Of a stretch of DNA of 20,727 bases, positions 1-8,008 are shown piece by piece. Position numbers and translations under genes: made by a program. Every line of letters starts with the position of its first letter. Positions within the stretch are counted from its first letter, which is position 1. Origin of the DNA: Candidatus Poseidoniaceae archaeon (lineage in GTDB: Archaea > Thermoplasmatota > Poseidoniia > Poseidoniales > Poseidoniaceae); assembly GCA_022451835.1 (NCBI GenBank), contig JAKUNX010000017.1, positions 1-20,727 of the forward strand, in the 5' to 3' direction. Under the pieces are notes generated by a model. It was given only the letters and a program-made list of their open reading frames with translations, was not told the DNA's origin and made no database searches.

Positions 1-609
1 TGGAATAGGAGTAGATAATATCGGGTCATTAGATTTCTCCCACGGAGGGGTGCGAGGGGCATCAATTGCACTTTCTTCTTCGGCTGGGGCACTGCCGGCG
101 GTGATTGCAGTCGCCCCACCAGCAGAGTTTTCGCCAAAGTATGAAGTCATCTTAATTTTAGAAGCGTCGATTACACCTCGCTCTTCAACCTTGCCAAAAT
201 CATCTAAGTCATTAGTGAAAGCATCAGTGAACATTCCGCTACCAATATTGTTGTTGTATACTCTGCCCTTATCTGCTTTGTAAGTGAAATCATGATCATA
301 AGGCCCTAAATCAGCAACTGCATTGGGGGATCTAAGCATAAAAGTCCAGGTGCCCTTTTGCAGAGGGAATTCAAATGTGAAATTACGAGTGAGACCTGGG
401 CCAAGTGAACTAATACCTTCATCAGATTCAACTTTCTTATTATCACTGGTTTGAATAAAAATATCCAAACCACCGATTGGCATTGCGTCTTCATTGGAAA
501 CTTCAATAGATACTTGAATTACATCTTCATCATCATCATCAATTTCCATCGAAGCAGACATTAGTCGGCATTCGATTGGCGGGGCACGTGTGAAATGTTC
601 ATCGCTCAT
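1..609 (-). CDS. Partial hypothetical protein with Ig/CARDB-like region (3' end outside window)
   Basis: The frame is open from an ATG at 609 to the left edge of the window: 203 codons with no stop, so the C-terminus is missing. A good ribosome binding site (GGAGGG) lies a few bases before the ATG, which fixes the start. Residues about 28-110 look like a beta-rich Ig/CARDB-type domain: alternating hydrophobic strands, then a GTWTF segment typical of such folds. After that comes a low-complexity part rich in Ala, Gly, Asp, Glu and Pro. There is a DDDDED run near residue 24. No signal peptide or membrane segment is visible, so as far as seen it is cytosolic, which is odd for this fold. It follows the RDD protein after 60 bases, probably in the same transcript. 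I do not recognise a specific family; the domain guess is weak, but the gene itself is well supported. Confidence 0.72.
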   Translation of the reverse strand, partial: MSDEHFTRAPPIECRLMSASMEIDDDDEDVIQVSIEVSNEDAMPIGGLDIFIQTSDNKKVESDEGISSLGPGLTRNFTFEFPLQKGTWTFMLRSPNAVADLGPYDHDFTYKADKGRVYNNNIGSGMFTDAFTNDLDDFGKVEERGVIDASKIKMTSYFGENSAGGATAITAGSAPAEEESAIDAPRTPPWEKSNDPILSTPIP

Positions 610-669
610 TGAGACCCTCCATTCATTAGGAACAATCAGTAATACTTGAAATAGATGTCTAATCGTTCT

Positions 670-1236
670 TTATCTTAGTTTAGTTCTTGTTTCAACCGGT
701 AAAGACCAATCAACCGCTGCCACCGTGTGATTTTTCTTATCTATCGCAGTACGATATTCGGCCTCTTTTGAACGAGCATTATAAGCGTCTCTTAAGCCAA
801 ACCAAAGTGGGCCAATCAATGGTAAAAGATAGACCAATTTGGCGACTGCTCTCGGCCCCCAATGATGCTGCTCCAAAACAGTCCCGGTATCGTGCACGAT
901 TGCTATTCTAAACGCTCTTTGACCTAGAGAACGACCATATATCCTTCCGGTATATTTCCAATATAGCCAATGAGAGGTCAGTAAAATCGCCCAATTAGAG
1001 GCGAAGAAAAGAATATATTCAGCCCCTCCATTAATTAATTCAAAATTGAGCAAGTTCAAAGTTAGCTGACCGTTTGTCAAAAAAGTCAAGATGATGGAAA
1101 TGAGCAAGACATCTAACATGAACGCTGCAATACGCTTCCAAATCGGTGCAATTAGCATACCTTCGGGGGCACTAGCAAGTACTGCTTGAGCAAGAGTGCC
1201 ACCTCCTTGGTGAAGGCTGACTGGGCTTTCCGCCAT
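670..1236 (-). CDS. RDD family integral membrane protein
   Basis: This 188-residue membrane protein has about three hydrophobic segments (around residues 36-56, 72-95 and 130-147). The family signature is visible: an Arg and Asp in the first helix (WKRIAAFMLDVLL, residues 33-45) and the following GRSLGQRAFRIAIV motif, which marks RDD domains. The C-terminal tail is charged. RDD proteins are poorly characterised; some have been linked to ion or solute transport, but no substrate can be read from the sequence. The gene begins 37 bases after the helicase stop, on the same strand, and is followed by the partial Ig-like gene, so the three are probably co-transcribed. No clear ribosome binding site precedes the ATG. 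Confidence 0.85.
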   Translation of the reverse strand: MAESPVSLHQGGGTLAQAVLASAPEGMLIAPIWKRIAAFMLDVLLISIILTFLTNGQLTLNLLNFELINGGAEYILFFASNWAILLTSHWLYWKYTGRIYGRSLGQRAFRIAIVHDTGTVLEQHHWGPRAVAKLVYLLPLIGPLWFGLRDAYNARSKEAEYRTAIDKKNHTVAAVDWSLPVETRTKLR

Positions 1237-1273
1237 GGTATATGCTTAATGGCTTAGTTTGTCAATCTACGCA

Positions 1274-3289
1274 TTAATCTTGAGATAAATGCCAAGCGAA
1301 CAAATTGCGTTCATCAACCCATTCAAGCCATGAATTCCATGTTTTATCATGGCGCAGAGTAGTGGGATGCCCAATAATTATTAATCCACGCTTTGCTCTA
1401 GTTAGAGCAACATTTAATCTTCTTCGATCGCTTAGGAAACCAACTTCTCCAGATTCATTTGCACGAACAGTTGAGAAAACAATCACTTCTTTTTCTCTTC
1501 CTTGATAACCGTCAACACTCTTTATTTCAAGACCATTAAATGGACCGCCAATTTCTCTTCCCCCTGCTTGTTGGAATAAGTCAGATAATACTCTAACTTG
1601 ACCATTGTAAGGAGTGATGACCCCTATGTCTCTAGTAGTTAAATCACCGGTTTCAAGCAGTCCTTTAACAACTGAAAGAACCTTAGCAGCCTCGGCATAG
1701 TTTGACCGACTACTGCCATCTTCTTCTTGTAACTCACTACCTTCAATGGGTATGAAAGCAAGTGGATTGTCCCAGTCAGGCCACAAAAGTCCTGCAGGTG
1801 TTGGCCTGTCATCTGCACTACAACCATCTTCTAATTTATTATCATAGAATCTTGCGCTAGGGAATTCCCTGATTACGGGGTGCATTCTATATTGAGTAGT
1901 TAGCATGTGTGCTGGTATGCCACACTTGTTTAATCGCTCAAATAATGATTGGTTTAGTCCACCTTTTTCGGCTTTATCGCTTATCACAGTTGGCGGCAGT
2001 TGCTTGTGATCTCCAACTAAGATTAATTGCCTACATCCACGAATGATTGGTACTAAGGCACTCGGCTCACTTGCTTGGGTTGCTTCATCAATCAGTACGA
2101 TTGGGAATTTTCTATCGCCAAGGACATGATGTCCAGCACCAATTGTGGTTGAACAAATCACTTCAGCACTATCCAGTAGGGAAGCAATAACATCATGTTC
2201 TAAATTTCTTATATCTTTGAAATTATTTTTGATATCGCGGTGTGCAAGTCCCTTTTCTTTACCTTTTAACGAGCTTAGATTTTTTCTAAGTTCATCATTT
2301 TGTTGCTTGATATATTCTATTTCCTCTTGCAAAGGGTGCTGTTCTGATAAAGCATCTAAAGTGCTATTTCGTAAGGTTTCTCTTACCTTTACCGGTTTGC
2401 CAATACGCACTGCTTTAACACCAATATCAATCAATCCTTCTAATAAATTATCAACTGCAACATTTGATTCTGCACATGCAAGTATTGGGCCCTTGCCCAT
2501 ATGAGCTAACTGCTTCAGTAGATGAACTGCTGTGAAAGTTTTACCAGTTCCTGGCGGTCCTTGAATTAGATTTAATCTCGAGCCAAGAGACTGTTCTACC
2601 GCATTTCGTTGTGATTCGTTCAATGTTGAATCAATTTGAGTCTGGACATGTTGCTTTTTTCCAGAGATTTCTGGCGGTCGTGCTGCTGAAGCAGCCGGGT
2701 CATGTAAAGAAGCCAAAATTAAATCTCGCAATGGTGTTCCGCCTGTTGACTCGGTTGAATGAAATGCAATCAATGCTTCATGCATACGGTCATGGGCAAT
2801 TCGATTAGCACCCTTATCAATTCGCCATCTGCCCTTTTTCACGTCTTTGGGTTTTTCATTAACTACAACTCTGATTCTTGTTGGACCTCTATCAAGGACA
2901 ATACCTTCGTAGACCTTTTCCCCCCAAGGCCTTGTTCTAGAGATTAATACGATATCTCCATGGCTGAATCTATGCTGTGGCATTCTATTACGGTCTGCCT
3001 GTTCAAAAACAAGGATTGGGTCGCCATAAAATCTACCTTGGCTACGAGAAGTTAGGTCAAATAAGGTAAGTCCGGCACTTACCAGTTTTTGTTTACTCCA
3101 TTTTTTCCAGCGCTCCTCCACCATTGCTGTTTCATCTTCAAGTTCAATCTTTATTAATTCAGTAAATCGTTGAAAATGCTCTTGGCCCTTTTTCCATGAA
3201 ATTGGCATTTCATCACCCAAATCCATCTTCGTATTGGTGGTTTTTGGCATCGAACTGTCCATCCTTCTAACAGAACCCTTCTTTGCCAT
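1274..3289 (-). CDS. Superfamily 1 DNA/RNA helicase, UPF1/IGHMBP2/DNA2 (COG1112) type
   Basis: An ATP-dependent SF1B helicase of about 671 residues. All core motifs are present, numbered from the ATG at 3289: Walker A GPPGTGKT 244-251, motif Ia around AESNVAVDN 273-281, motif II DEAT 401-404, motif III GDHKQLPPT 426-434, motif IV QYRMHP 466-471, motif V SVDGYQGRE 591-599, motif VI NVALTRAKR 626-634. The segment around residues 75-160 resembles the beta-barrel domain (1B-like) of IGHMBP2/SMUBP-2 proteins. These enzymes unwind nucleic acid 5'-3'; whether the substrate here is DNA or RNA cannot be told. The reading frame extends to a TTG at 3313, but that start would lie close to the divergent promoter and lacks a ribosome binding site, so I prefer the ATG at 3289. 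It is divergent from the zinc-ribbon gene. Confidence 0.93.
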   Translation of the reverse strand: MAKKGSVRRMDSSMPKTTNTKMDLGDEMPISWKKGQEHFQRFTELIKIELEDETAMVEERWKKWSKQKLVSAGLTLFDLTSRSQGRFYGDPILVFEQADRNRMPQHRFSHGDIVLISRTRPWGEKVYEGIVLDRGPTRIRVVVNEKPKDVKKGRWRIDKGANRIAHDRMHEALIAFHSTESTGGTPLRDLILASLHDPAASAARPPEISGKKQHVQTQIDSTLNESQRNAVEQSLGSRLNLIQGPPGTGKTFTAVHLLKQLAHMGKGPILACAESNVAVDNLLEGLIDIGVKAVRIGKPVKVRETLRNSTLDALSEQHPLQEEIEYIKQQNDELRKNLSSLKGKEKGLAHRDIKNNFKDIRNLEHDVIASLLDSAEVICSTTIGAGHHVLGDRKFPIVLIDEATQASEPSALVPIIRGCRQLILVGDHKQLPPTVISDKAEKGGLNQSLFERLNKCGIPAHMLTTQYRMHPVIREFPSARFYDNKLEDGCSADDRPTPAGLLWPDWDNPLAFIPIEGSELQEEDGSSRSNYAEAAKVLSVVKGLLETGDLTTRDIGVITPYNGQVRVLSDLFQQAGGREIGGPFNGLEIKSVDGYQGREKEVIVFSTVRANESGEVGFLSDRRRLNVALTRAKRGLIIIGHPTTLRHDKTWNSWLEWVDERNLFAWHLSQD

Positions 3290-3333
3290 GACATTACCAA
3301 TATCGCTCACCAAATGATAGTATTGATTGAAAT

Positions 3334-3345
3334 GAATTATAATTC
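3334..3345. promoter_or_regulatory. Palindromic TATA-like element between divergent genes
   Basis: GAATTATAATTC is a perfect 12-bp palindrome containing TTATAA. It lies about 50 bases from the helicase ATG (3289, minus) and about 64 bases from the preferred start of the zinc-ribbon gene (3404, plus). It could act as a TATA box in both directions, with transcription starts near 3313 and 3366. This is a prediction from spacing and composition only. Confidence 0.35.
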
Positions 3346-3403
3346 AACCGTGAAACCCTATCACTTAAACACTCAATCCGTTGCCTATAGGTTGGTCGGT
3401 AGT

Positions 3404-4477
3404 ATGTTTGGATGGCGGAAGAAGGAGTCTTCTAACGTTCAAAATATCTGCCCATATTGTGGCACTCCCAATGAAATTGGCGCAAAGGAGTGTAAGTTAT
3501 GTTACTACGACCTAACTGTTTCAGCAAGGGATCAACCAATGGCCACTCCATCCTCGGCAGAGTCAGAAATTATGACAACTCTATTGGGCGATGATACTGA
3601 CGATTCTCAAGGAGAAGACTACGCCGTTGAAGCGGTGTTATCACTTGACGAAGTTACCATTGAAATCGATCAATTTGCTGCTGACGATTCTGCTGAAGAA
3701 GGTAAATTTGATTTCATCACTAGCTCAGGTCCAACTTTATCAGAAGTTCAAGATTATGCAGATCCCGAAGAAGTTGAACTTTCACCAGAAGACGCACCCG
3801 AAAGCAAAGTTGATTTTATCCTGCCCGAAGCTAACCCACTAGAAGAGGTTGCAGAACCAATACACACAGGGCAAGGGTCTCTTTTCTTAGATTCAGTTAA
3901 GTCAGATGACGATTTTACAGGCTCAGTAGGTCCAAACAAATTACGAAATATGGAACCTGAATTACTATCGGAAGAAAATCAACCTTCTACAGTATCCCTT
4001 GCATCAGCAATTTCAAACGAGGTTATTGAAGCAACACCGGAATTACCAGATATCCCAGATGATGAAGTCTCATCACTACCTGATGACACCCCAGAAGTGC
4101 CCGATATTCCCATTGATAATGATATACAGAGCGAAGCAATACAAACTTCGGAAAACCATACAACTGCAGCACCGATACCCCAATTTAATGGTAGAATTTG
4201 GCCTTGGCCTGCTAAACAAGCATGGGATGAAAGACAGGTCTATCGAGAGGTAGTTGCTATGCTTGAACTAATCAAAACAGGTAAACTCACGCAGACAGCC
4301 CAACAATTAGACAATTTAGGACCACATCTTGATGGCAATCTCGATATGCTGGCTCATATTGGAACCATCATGCGTTATTTGGGTCGTGAAGAACACCTAC
4401 AGTGGATGTTAAAAATGGCTCAAACAAACTATCCAAATGACTCCAATGTTATTAGAGCAATAGCCCATTTATCATGA
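3404..4477 (+). CDS. Zinc-ribbon protein with long acidic linker and helical C-terminal domain
   Basis: From the ATG at 3404 the protein has 357 residues. A treble-clef/zinc-ribbon half site is at the N-terminus: CPYC (Cys16, Cys19) and CKLC (Cys30, Cys33). Residues about 50-260 form a very acidic, Pro-containing, low-complexity linker, probably disordered. The last ~100 residues are predicted mainly helical, starting with a Trp-rich GRIWPWPAKQAW stretch, and may be a TPR-like bundle. The open frame extends upstream to an ATG at 3314, but those 30 residues overlap the divergent promoter, and MFGWRKKE is a typical beginning for short zinc-ribbon proteins. Its stop overlaps the ribosome binding site of the GNAT gene (10-base gap), which points to an operon. 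Function unknown; a scaffold or regulatory role is only a guess. Confidence 0.78.
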   Translation: MFGWRKKESSNVQNICPYCGTPNEIGAKECKLCYYDLTVSARDQPMATPSSAESEIMTTLLGDDTDDSQGEDYAVEAVLSLDEVTIEIDQFAADDSAEEGKFDFITSSGPTLSEVQDYADPEEVELSPEDAPESKVDFILPEANPLEEVAEPIHTGQGSLFLDSVKSDDDFTGSVGPNKLRNMEPELLSEENQPSTVSLASAISNEVIEATPELPDIPDDEVSSLPDDTPEVPDIPIDNDIQSEAIQTSENHTTAAPIPQFNGRIWPWPAKQAWDERQVYREVVAMLELIKTGKLTQTAQQLDNLGPHLDGNLDMLAHIGTIMRYLGREEHLQWMLKMAQTNYPNDSNVIRAIAHLS

Positions 4478-4486
4478 GGTAAAACG

Positions 4487-5062
4487 ATGACATTAACTCC
4501 AGAACTTGTAGTAGAGGGCGGATTAACTCTCCGGCCTGTAGATAAATTGGTCTTAAAGCCGATTTTAAACGCCTTCAATGAAGACCCGGACTCTGCCTTC
4601 TCAGCATTACCATGGCTAGACAAGAATAAAGAAATCAGGCAACAAATTAGAGATATGTTGTTTGATGTTGAGTCTCAAGCAAATTCTGATGAGATTCATT
4701 TTTGGTCAATCTTGGATAATTCAAATAATGATTTTATTGGACTAATTGGTCTTGGTGATGAGTTACAATTGTTACATTCTAATTACAATTTAGGCTATTG
4801 GGTACGCACAAAATACCGTCGCCAAAGAATAACGATTCGTTGTGTTAATTCGATTTTGGAATGGCTATCTTCGAGAGAAGAATTCTTTCGTATCGAGATT
4901 ACAGTCCACCCGCATAATGAAGCCGGACTCGCTACAGCAGCATCAGTTTGCCAACAGTGGGATGGCGAATCGGTAGAGGAATTTATCGGCATTGAAATCG
5001 GTAATCGAACAGTCCCTCACCGACTACATATAATCGATATTAATCGAGGTGGAGATAGTTGA
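4487..5062 (+). CDS. GNAT family N-acetyltransferase (RimJ/RimL-like)
   Basis: This 191-residue protein has the layout of RimJ/RimL-type acetyltransferases: an N-terminal LTLRPVDK strand, a helical segment, the central strand FIGLIGLGDE (about residues 84-93), and LGYWVRTKYRRQR (around 104-116), which corresponds to the GYWV...RG.G acetyl-CoA site. The last part contains RIEITVHPHNEAGLATA, equivalent to the usual N..S..v..k motif region. Oddity: the acetyl-CoA pyrophosphate loop, normally Q/R-x-x-G-x-G/A, reads RRQRIT here and lacks the glycines, so activity or cofactor binding may differ. A GAGGT ribosome binding site lies just before the ATG and overlaps the previous stop. The stop overlaps the TTG start of the next gene (TTGA), so translation is probably coupled. 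The acceptor substrate is unknown. Confidence 0.82.
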   Translation: MTLTPELVVEGGLTLRPVDKLVLKPILNAFNEDPDSAFSALPWLDKNKEIRQQIRDMLFDVESQANSDEIHFWSILDNSNNDFIGLIGLGDELQLLHSNYNLGYWVRTKYRRQRITIRCVNSILEWLSSREEFFRIEITVHPHNEAGLATAASVCQQWDGESVEEFIGIEIGNRTVPHRLHIIDINRGGDS

Positions 5063-5862
5063 CTTATACTTGGTTGACAGTAGATTGTGATGATATTAGA
5101 CACATACCAAAGCATCACGGTCATCCAACACGTACTAAATCACCAATTCAGTCGAATAGCCTATCAGCAGATTTTATTCAAGGTATGCAAGGCTTTGAAA
5201 CCTGGTTATCTAGCCATAACAAACCAGTAACCTTGTTTGTCATTGCAGATTCACTACAAAGTCAAGAATTTTGTGATTGGTTAAGCCATTTACTCAAAAA
5301 TTTCACAGATAGATTAACTATTGGTTGTCATGGTTTAGATCATAAATCATGGTCTGCATGGCCTGAGGATAGTGACTTATTTCAGGACTCAATAAAGCAA
5401 GCAATTTTACTAATATCGGACTTTACCAAAGCGAACTTCCGTCCATGGTTTAGAGCGCCTGCTGGTTACATGGCGCCCTGGATGGTTCAACCATTAGTTG
5501 ATTGTAAGATAACAGTTGACTCATCGATTAATGATACGTTATTGACCAAATCTAAATCAGGAAAAGGCAATACTTGGCAGCAAGTTCGTGATGCATGCCA
5601 GCAAGTGAAATTGGTGGAACGTGAATGGTTGACCAAATGGAAACTTCCAGTCAATGGCCCTGCATTGTCAAAGTTTCCTCTTTCAGTGATTGCTAAGAGC
5701 GCCTGGAAAAACCTTCCACCAATTATGAAGCCAAACGATGTCACCGAATTTCTTGAGGACCAAAACAAACAGATTACTACTGTGTATTGGCATATTTTAG
5801 ACCATTCAAGGAAAAATGGCAGTTGGCAACCGCCTATCCCTAAGTCTATACTGAATCACTAA
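5059..5862 (+). CDS. Polysaccharide deacetylase (NodB homology) family protein
   Basis: A 267-residue carbohydrate-esterase-4-like protein. The NodB motifs are visible in order: motif 1 TVDCDD (residues 7-12, catalytic/metal Asp), motif 2 HGLDH (91-95, metal His pair), motif 3 RAPAGYMAPW (132-141). No signal peptide is present, so it probably acts on a cytosolic substrate, such as a nucleotide-linked or lipid-linked sugar, rather than on exported polymer. The start is a TTG inside TTGA, overlapping the stop of the acetyltransferase; a GAGGTGG ribosome binding site eight bases upstream supports it. Close pairing of an acetyltransferase with a deacetylase suggests related acyl-sugar chemistry, but that is an inference. 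The substrate cannot be deduced. Confidence 0.85.
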   Translation: MTYTWLTVDCDDIRHIPKHHGHPTRTKSPIQSNSLSADFIQGMQGFETWLSSHNKPVTLFVIADSLQSQEFCDWLSHLLKNFTDRLTIGCHGLDHKSWSAWPEDSDLFQDSIKQAILLISDFTKANFRPWFRAPAGYMAPWMVQPLVDCKITVDSSINDTLLTKSKSGKGNTWQQVRDACQQVKLVEREWLTKWKLPVNGPALSKFPLSVIAKSAWKNLPPIMKPNDVTEFLEDQNKQITTVYWHILDHSRKNGSWQPPIPKSILNH

Positions 5863-5880
5863 AAACCGCCAATTAAACCA

Positions 5881-6498
5881 ATGTTCATGTTCAATCAGTT
5901 TAATTGGGTTAAACCGCAAACTTGGCATCAAACACTATCTTCTGAAGAATCTACTATTTTGGAGAGAGCAATTTCGATTTCTTTTTTTGCTGGATTGCCC
6001 GCTTTGTGTGCGCAAATTGCGTTTTCTGTACCTTGGACTCCAGTTCCGTACACCTTCCAAACATTTGCAGTACTTGCTACTGGAGTATATCTCAGGAGAA
6101 ATGATGCTTTCTTGTCTGGTTGTCTATACTTGTTGGTCGGTGCAATCGGTGCTCCAGTATTTGCTGAAGGCGGCGATATGCTATTTGATAGTGGCAAGCT
6201 AATAGCCAGTAGAGGTTATTTGTTGGCTTTCCCATTCGCATCTGCATTAGTTGCAGAAGGTCTTGATCGCTCAAGAAACTCTGGAGTTGCAGATATCAAG
6301 GCACAACTTATCTGCTGGACATTAGCAATGATTCCAGTTTATGTTGTTGGCACACTTTGGCTAGCAGAATCATACTCTGTCGACTTAGCGCAAGCCTTTG
6401 AGTGGGGCGTTGAACCATTCCTAGTATGGGATTTTGCTAAAATAGTCATTATGGCAATTGTTACTACTAAATTATGGTCTTATTCTCAACCAGAATAA
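5881..6498 (+). CDS. bioY: BioY family biotin transporter (ECF S-component)
   Basis: A 205-residue polytopic membrane protein with about six hydrophobic segments. Family motifs are clear: PVPYTFQTFAVLATG (residues about 55-69, the conserved P.T.QT..V...G region), then YLLVGAIGAPVFAEGG and GYLLAFPFASAL, followed by a C-terminal W(D)FAK segment as in BioY. BioY binds biotin with high affinity in the membrane and works alone or with an EcfA/EcfT energizing module; none of those genes is in this window. It begins 18 bases after the deacetylase stop, without a ribosome binding site. A weak TATA-like TCTATAC about 33 bases upstream leaves a separate leaderless transcript possible. A second in-frame ATG lies two codons downstream. 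Confidence 0.88.
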   Translation: MFMFNQFNWVKPQTWHQTLSSEESTILERAISISFFAGLPALCAQIAFSVPWTPVPYTFQTFAVLATGVYLRRNDAFLSGCLYLLVGAIGAPVFAEGGDMLFDSGKLIASRGYLLAFPFASALVAEGLDRSRNSGVADIKAQLICWTLAMIPVYVVGTLWLAESYSVDLAQAFEWGVEPFLVWDFAKIVIMAIVTTKLWSYSQPE

Positions 6499-6587
6499 TA
6501 CCTGAAGATCTCTTATCCATAATGACGAAATATAGTCGTAGAGCAGATTATCTAGTAAGATTAGTGATATATTTATGATATCATATC

Positions 6588-6607
6588 AATACTATTATAA
6601 TAGTATT
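6588..6607. promoter_or_regulatory. Perfect 20-bp palindrome, candidate operator of the SPFH operon
   Basis: AATACTATTATAATAGTATT is an exact 20-bp inverted repeat with two TAGTAT half-sites. It is flanked by ATATC (6583-6587) and GATAT (6609-6613), which are also complementary if the A at 6608 is looped out. It lies 26-45 bases before the SPFH ATG (6633). A TATA-like GATATATTTA (6566-6575) would place the transcription start inside it; alternatively, its own centre is the TATA box. Either way, a bound regulator would block the promoter. The RHH protein encoded three genes downstream is the obvious candidate. Confidence 0.6.
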
Positions 6608-6632
6608 AGATATCGGGTAATCAGGAGATACT

Positions 6633-7556
6633 ATGGAAGTAGCAGGAGCGCAAATAGACGAAATACAATTTAGAGATGTAGAAATAAAATCACTCAGTGG
6701 GTGGCTAGGACTATTTATTCATTTATTAGTCGTACCAGTAATATTTCTCGGCTGTTTTATTCTTTATGCCTTAGGCGGATTGGGGGCTGCACTTGGTGGA
6801 TTATTACAACTTATCATTGCTATACTTTGGTTTGTAATGTGGAATTCATATGTGGTGATTAATCCAAATGAATCTGCTGTATGTCAATTCTTTGGTAAAT
6901 ATGTTGGTTCAGTGAAAACCGAAGGTTTCCGTTGGTTTGTCAATCCATTATACGAGAAAACCAAGGTTATCTTTAGGATAAGAAATTTTGAGTCGGCAAA
7001 ATTGAAAGTTAACGATGTCAATGCAAACCCAATTGATATTGCTGCAGTGGTTGTATGGCGAGTATTTGATGCAGCTGAAGCATTATTCGAAGTTGATGAT
7101 TACGAAAACTATGTTCAAATTCAAAGTGAAGCAGCACTTAGAGCAATGGCTACCAAGTACCCATATGACATAATTGAAGAGAAGGATTTGGGAGGAGTGG
7201 CCCTTTCAAGCCATCAAGAAGTAGTTGCTACAGAACTTAGAGAATCAGTTCAAGCAAGATTAAGCCGAGCAGGTATAGAGGTTTTAGAAGCGAGAATCAG
7301 CCACTTAGCCTACGCTCCTGAAGTTGCCCAAGCAATGCTAAGAAGACAGCAAGCAAGTGCAGTAGTTGCAGCAAGAAGAGAGATCGTTGACGGTGCAGTT
7401 GGCATGGTCGAACTAGCCCTGGCGCAATTGAGTGCCAAAGACATCATAGAATTGGACGAAGATAAGAAAGCGACAATGGTCAGTAATTTGTTAGTCGTTC
7501 TATGTTCAGAGACAGACACTACGCCAGTAGTAAATACTGGTTCGCTATATCAGTGA
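6633..7556 (+). CDS. SPFH/band-7 (prohibitin homology) domain membrane protein
   Basis: A 307-residue protein. Two hydrophobic helices (about residues 25-46 and 50-70) anchor it, followed by an SPFH domain (about 73-250): NPNESAVCQFFGKYVG, GFRWFVNPLY, then VNDVNANPIDIAAVVVWRV and a coiled, Ala/Arg-rich helix (about 195-250). Such proteins form oligomeric membrane microdomain scaffolds. The arrangement with two N-terminal helices and YEKTK after the first strand fits the slipin-like/YdjI-unrelated group found with small RHH genes in bacteria (recalled, not searched). The ribosome binding site AGGAG lies six bases before the ATG. It is the first gene of a four-gene unit with a palindromic operator upstream. 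Confidence 0.88.
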   Translation: MEVAGAQIDEIQFRDVEIKSLSGWLGLFIHLLVVPVIFLGCFILYALGGLGAALGGLLQLIIAILWFVMWNSYVVINPNESAVCQFFGKYVGSVKTEGFRWFVNPLYEKTKVIFRIRNFESAKLKVNDVNANPIDIAAVVVWRVFDAAEALFEVDDYENYVQIQSEAALRAMATKYPYDIIEEKDLGGVALSSHQEVVATELRESVQARLSRAGIEVLEARISHLAYAPEVAQAMLRRQQASAVVAARREIVDGAVGMVELALAQLSAKDIIELDEDKKATMVSNLLVVLCSETDTTPVVNTGSLYQ

Positions 7557-7565
7557 GGTGAAAGA

Positions 7566-7799
7566 ATGAATACTGGATTATTTTGGTCACTTTTTGGCAA
7601 TATCATTGGATTAGTATTTTGCGCAGGCTATGCTGCATACACTTTTGTTAGGCAAGGGGTTCACGTAAGAGGGCAAGGTTGGAAAACCAAGGAAGAGGCA
7701 CCAAAGTCATTTTATTTCACTGTTGGAATATTGGTTCTGATTTCTATCGTTTCTCTAGGGTCTATCATCTTTAGATTATACACATATTACAACGTCTGA
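7566..7799 (+). CDS. Small two-TM membrane protein
   Basis: Seventy-seven residues with two hydrophobic helices (about residues 5-27 and 50-70) separated by a basic loop (VRQGVHVRGQGWKTKEEAPKS). The start is set by GAGGTGA six bases before the ATG, overlapping the SPFH stop region (9-base gap). No signal cleavage site or named family is recognised. Its position between the SPFH and RHH genes suggests it is a partner of the SPFH membrane scaffold. Confidence 0.78.
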   Translation: MNTGLFWSLFGNIIGLVFCAGYAAYTFVRQGVHVRGQGWKTKEEAPKSFYFTVGILVLISIVSLGSIIFRLYTYYNV

Positions 7800-7855
7800 A
7801 GTTGTAATTATTTTGCAAGATCAGATTAAAGTGATTGTTATCAGGGGAAATAGGA

Positions 7856-8008
7856 ATGAAGAAGAAAGTACTACTTCGAATCGATCCTAAATTGCATGAT
7901 CAATTACGACAGTGGGCTGATGATGAATTTCGTTCGATTAATGCTCAAATAGAGTTTTTATTGAAAAAAGCTGTAGCACAGCACAGGAGGGAATCAAATG
8001 AACCCTGA
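7856..8008 (+). CDS. Small ribbon-helix-helix (Arc-like) DNA-binding protein
   Basis: A 50-residue ORF: ATG at 7856, TGA at 8006-8008. The N-terminal strand KKVLLRIDP is followed by helix LHDQLRQWADDE, a turn (FRSIN) and helix AQIEFLLKKAVAQHRR. This is the ribbon-helix-helix fold of Arc/MetJ/CopG proteins, which dimerise and insert the strand into the DNA major groove. A GGGGA ribosome binding site is eight to nine bases upstream. The last codons overlap the next gene by 11 bases, and its AGGAGG site (7985-7990) lies within this gene, so translation is probably coupled. No toxin partner is visible, so it looks like a transcription regulator rather than an antitoxin. Likely target: the palindrome at 6588-6607 (inference). 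Confidence 0.85.
   Translation: MKKKVLLRIDPKLHDQLRQWADDEFRSINAQIEFLLKKAVAQHRRESNEP

Noticed and set aside
2145..2504. 119-residue plus-strand ORF
   Set aside because: Lies wholly opposite the helicase core, whose motifs are intact; composition looks like an antisense shadow.
6588..6607. Palindrome as transcription terminator of bioY
   Set aside because: The stem is all A/U except two C-G pairs, no T-run follows, and it sits at the next promoter; an operator role fits better.
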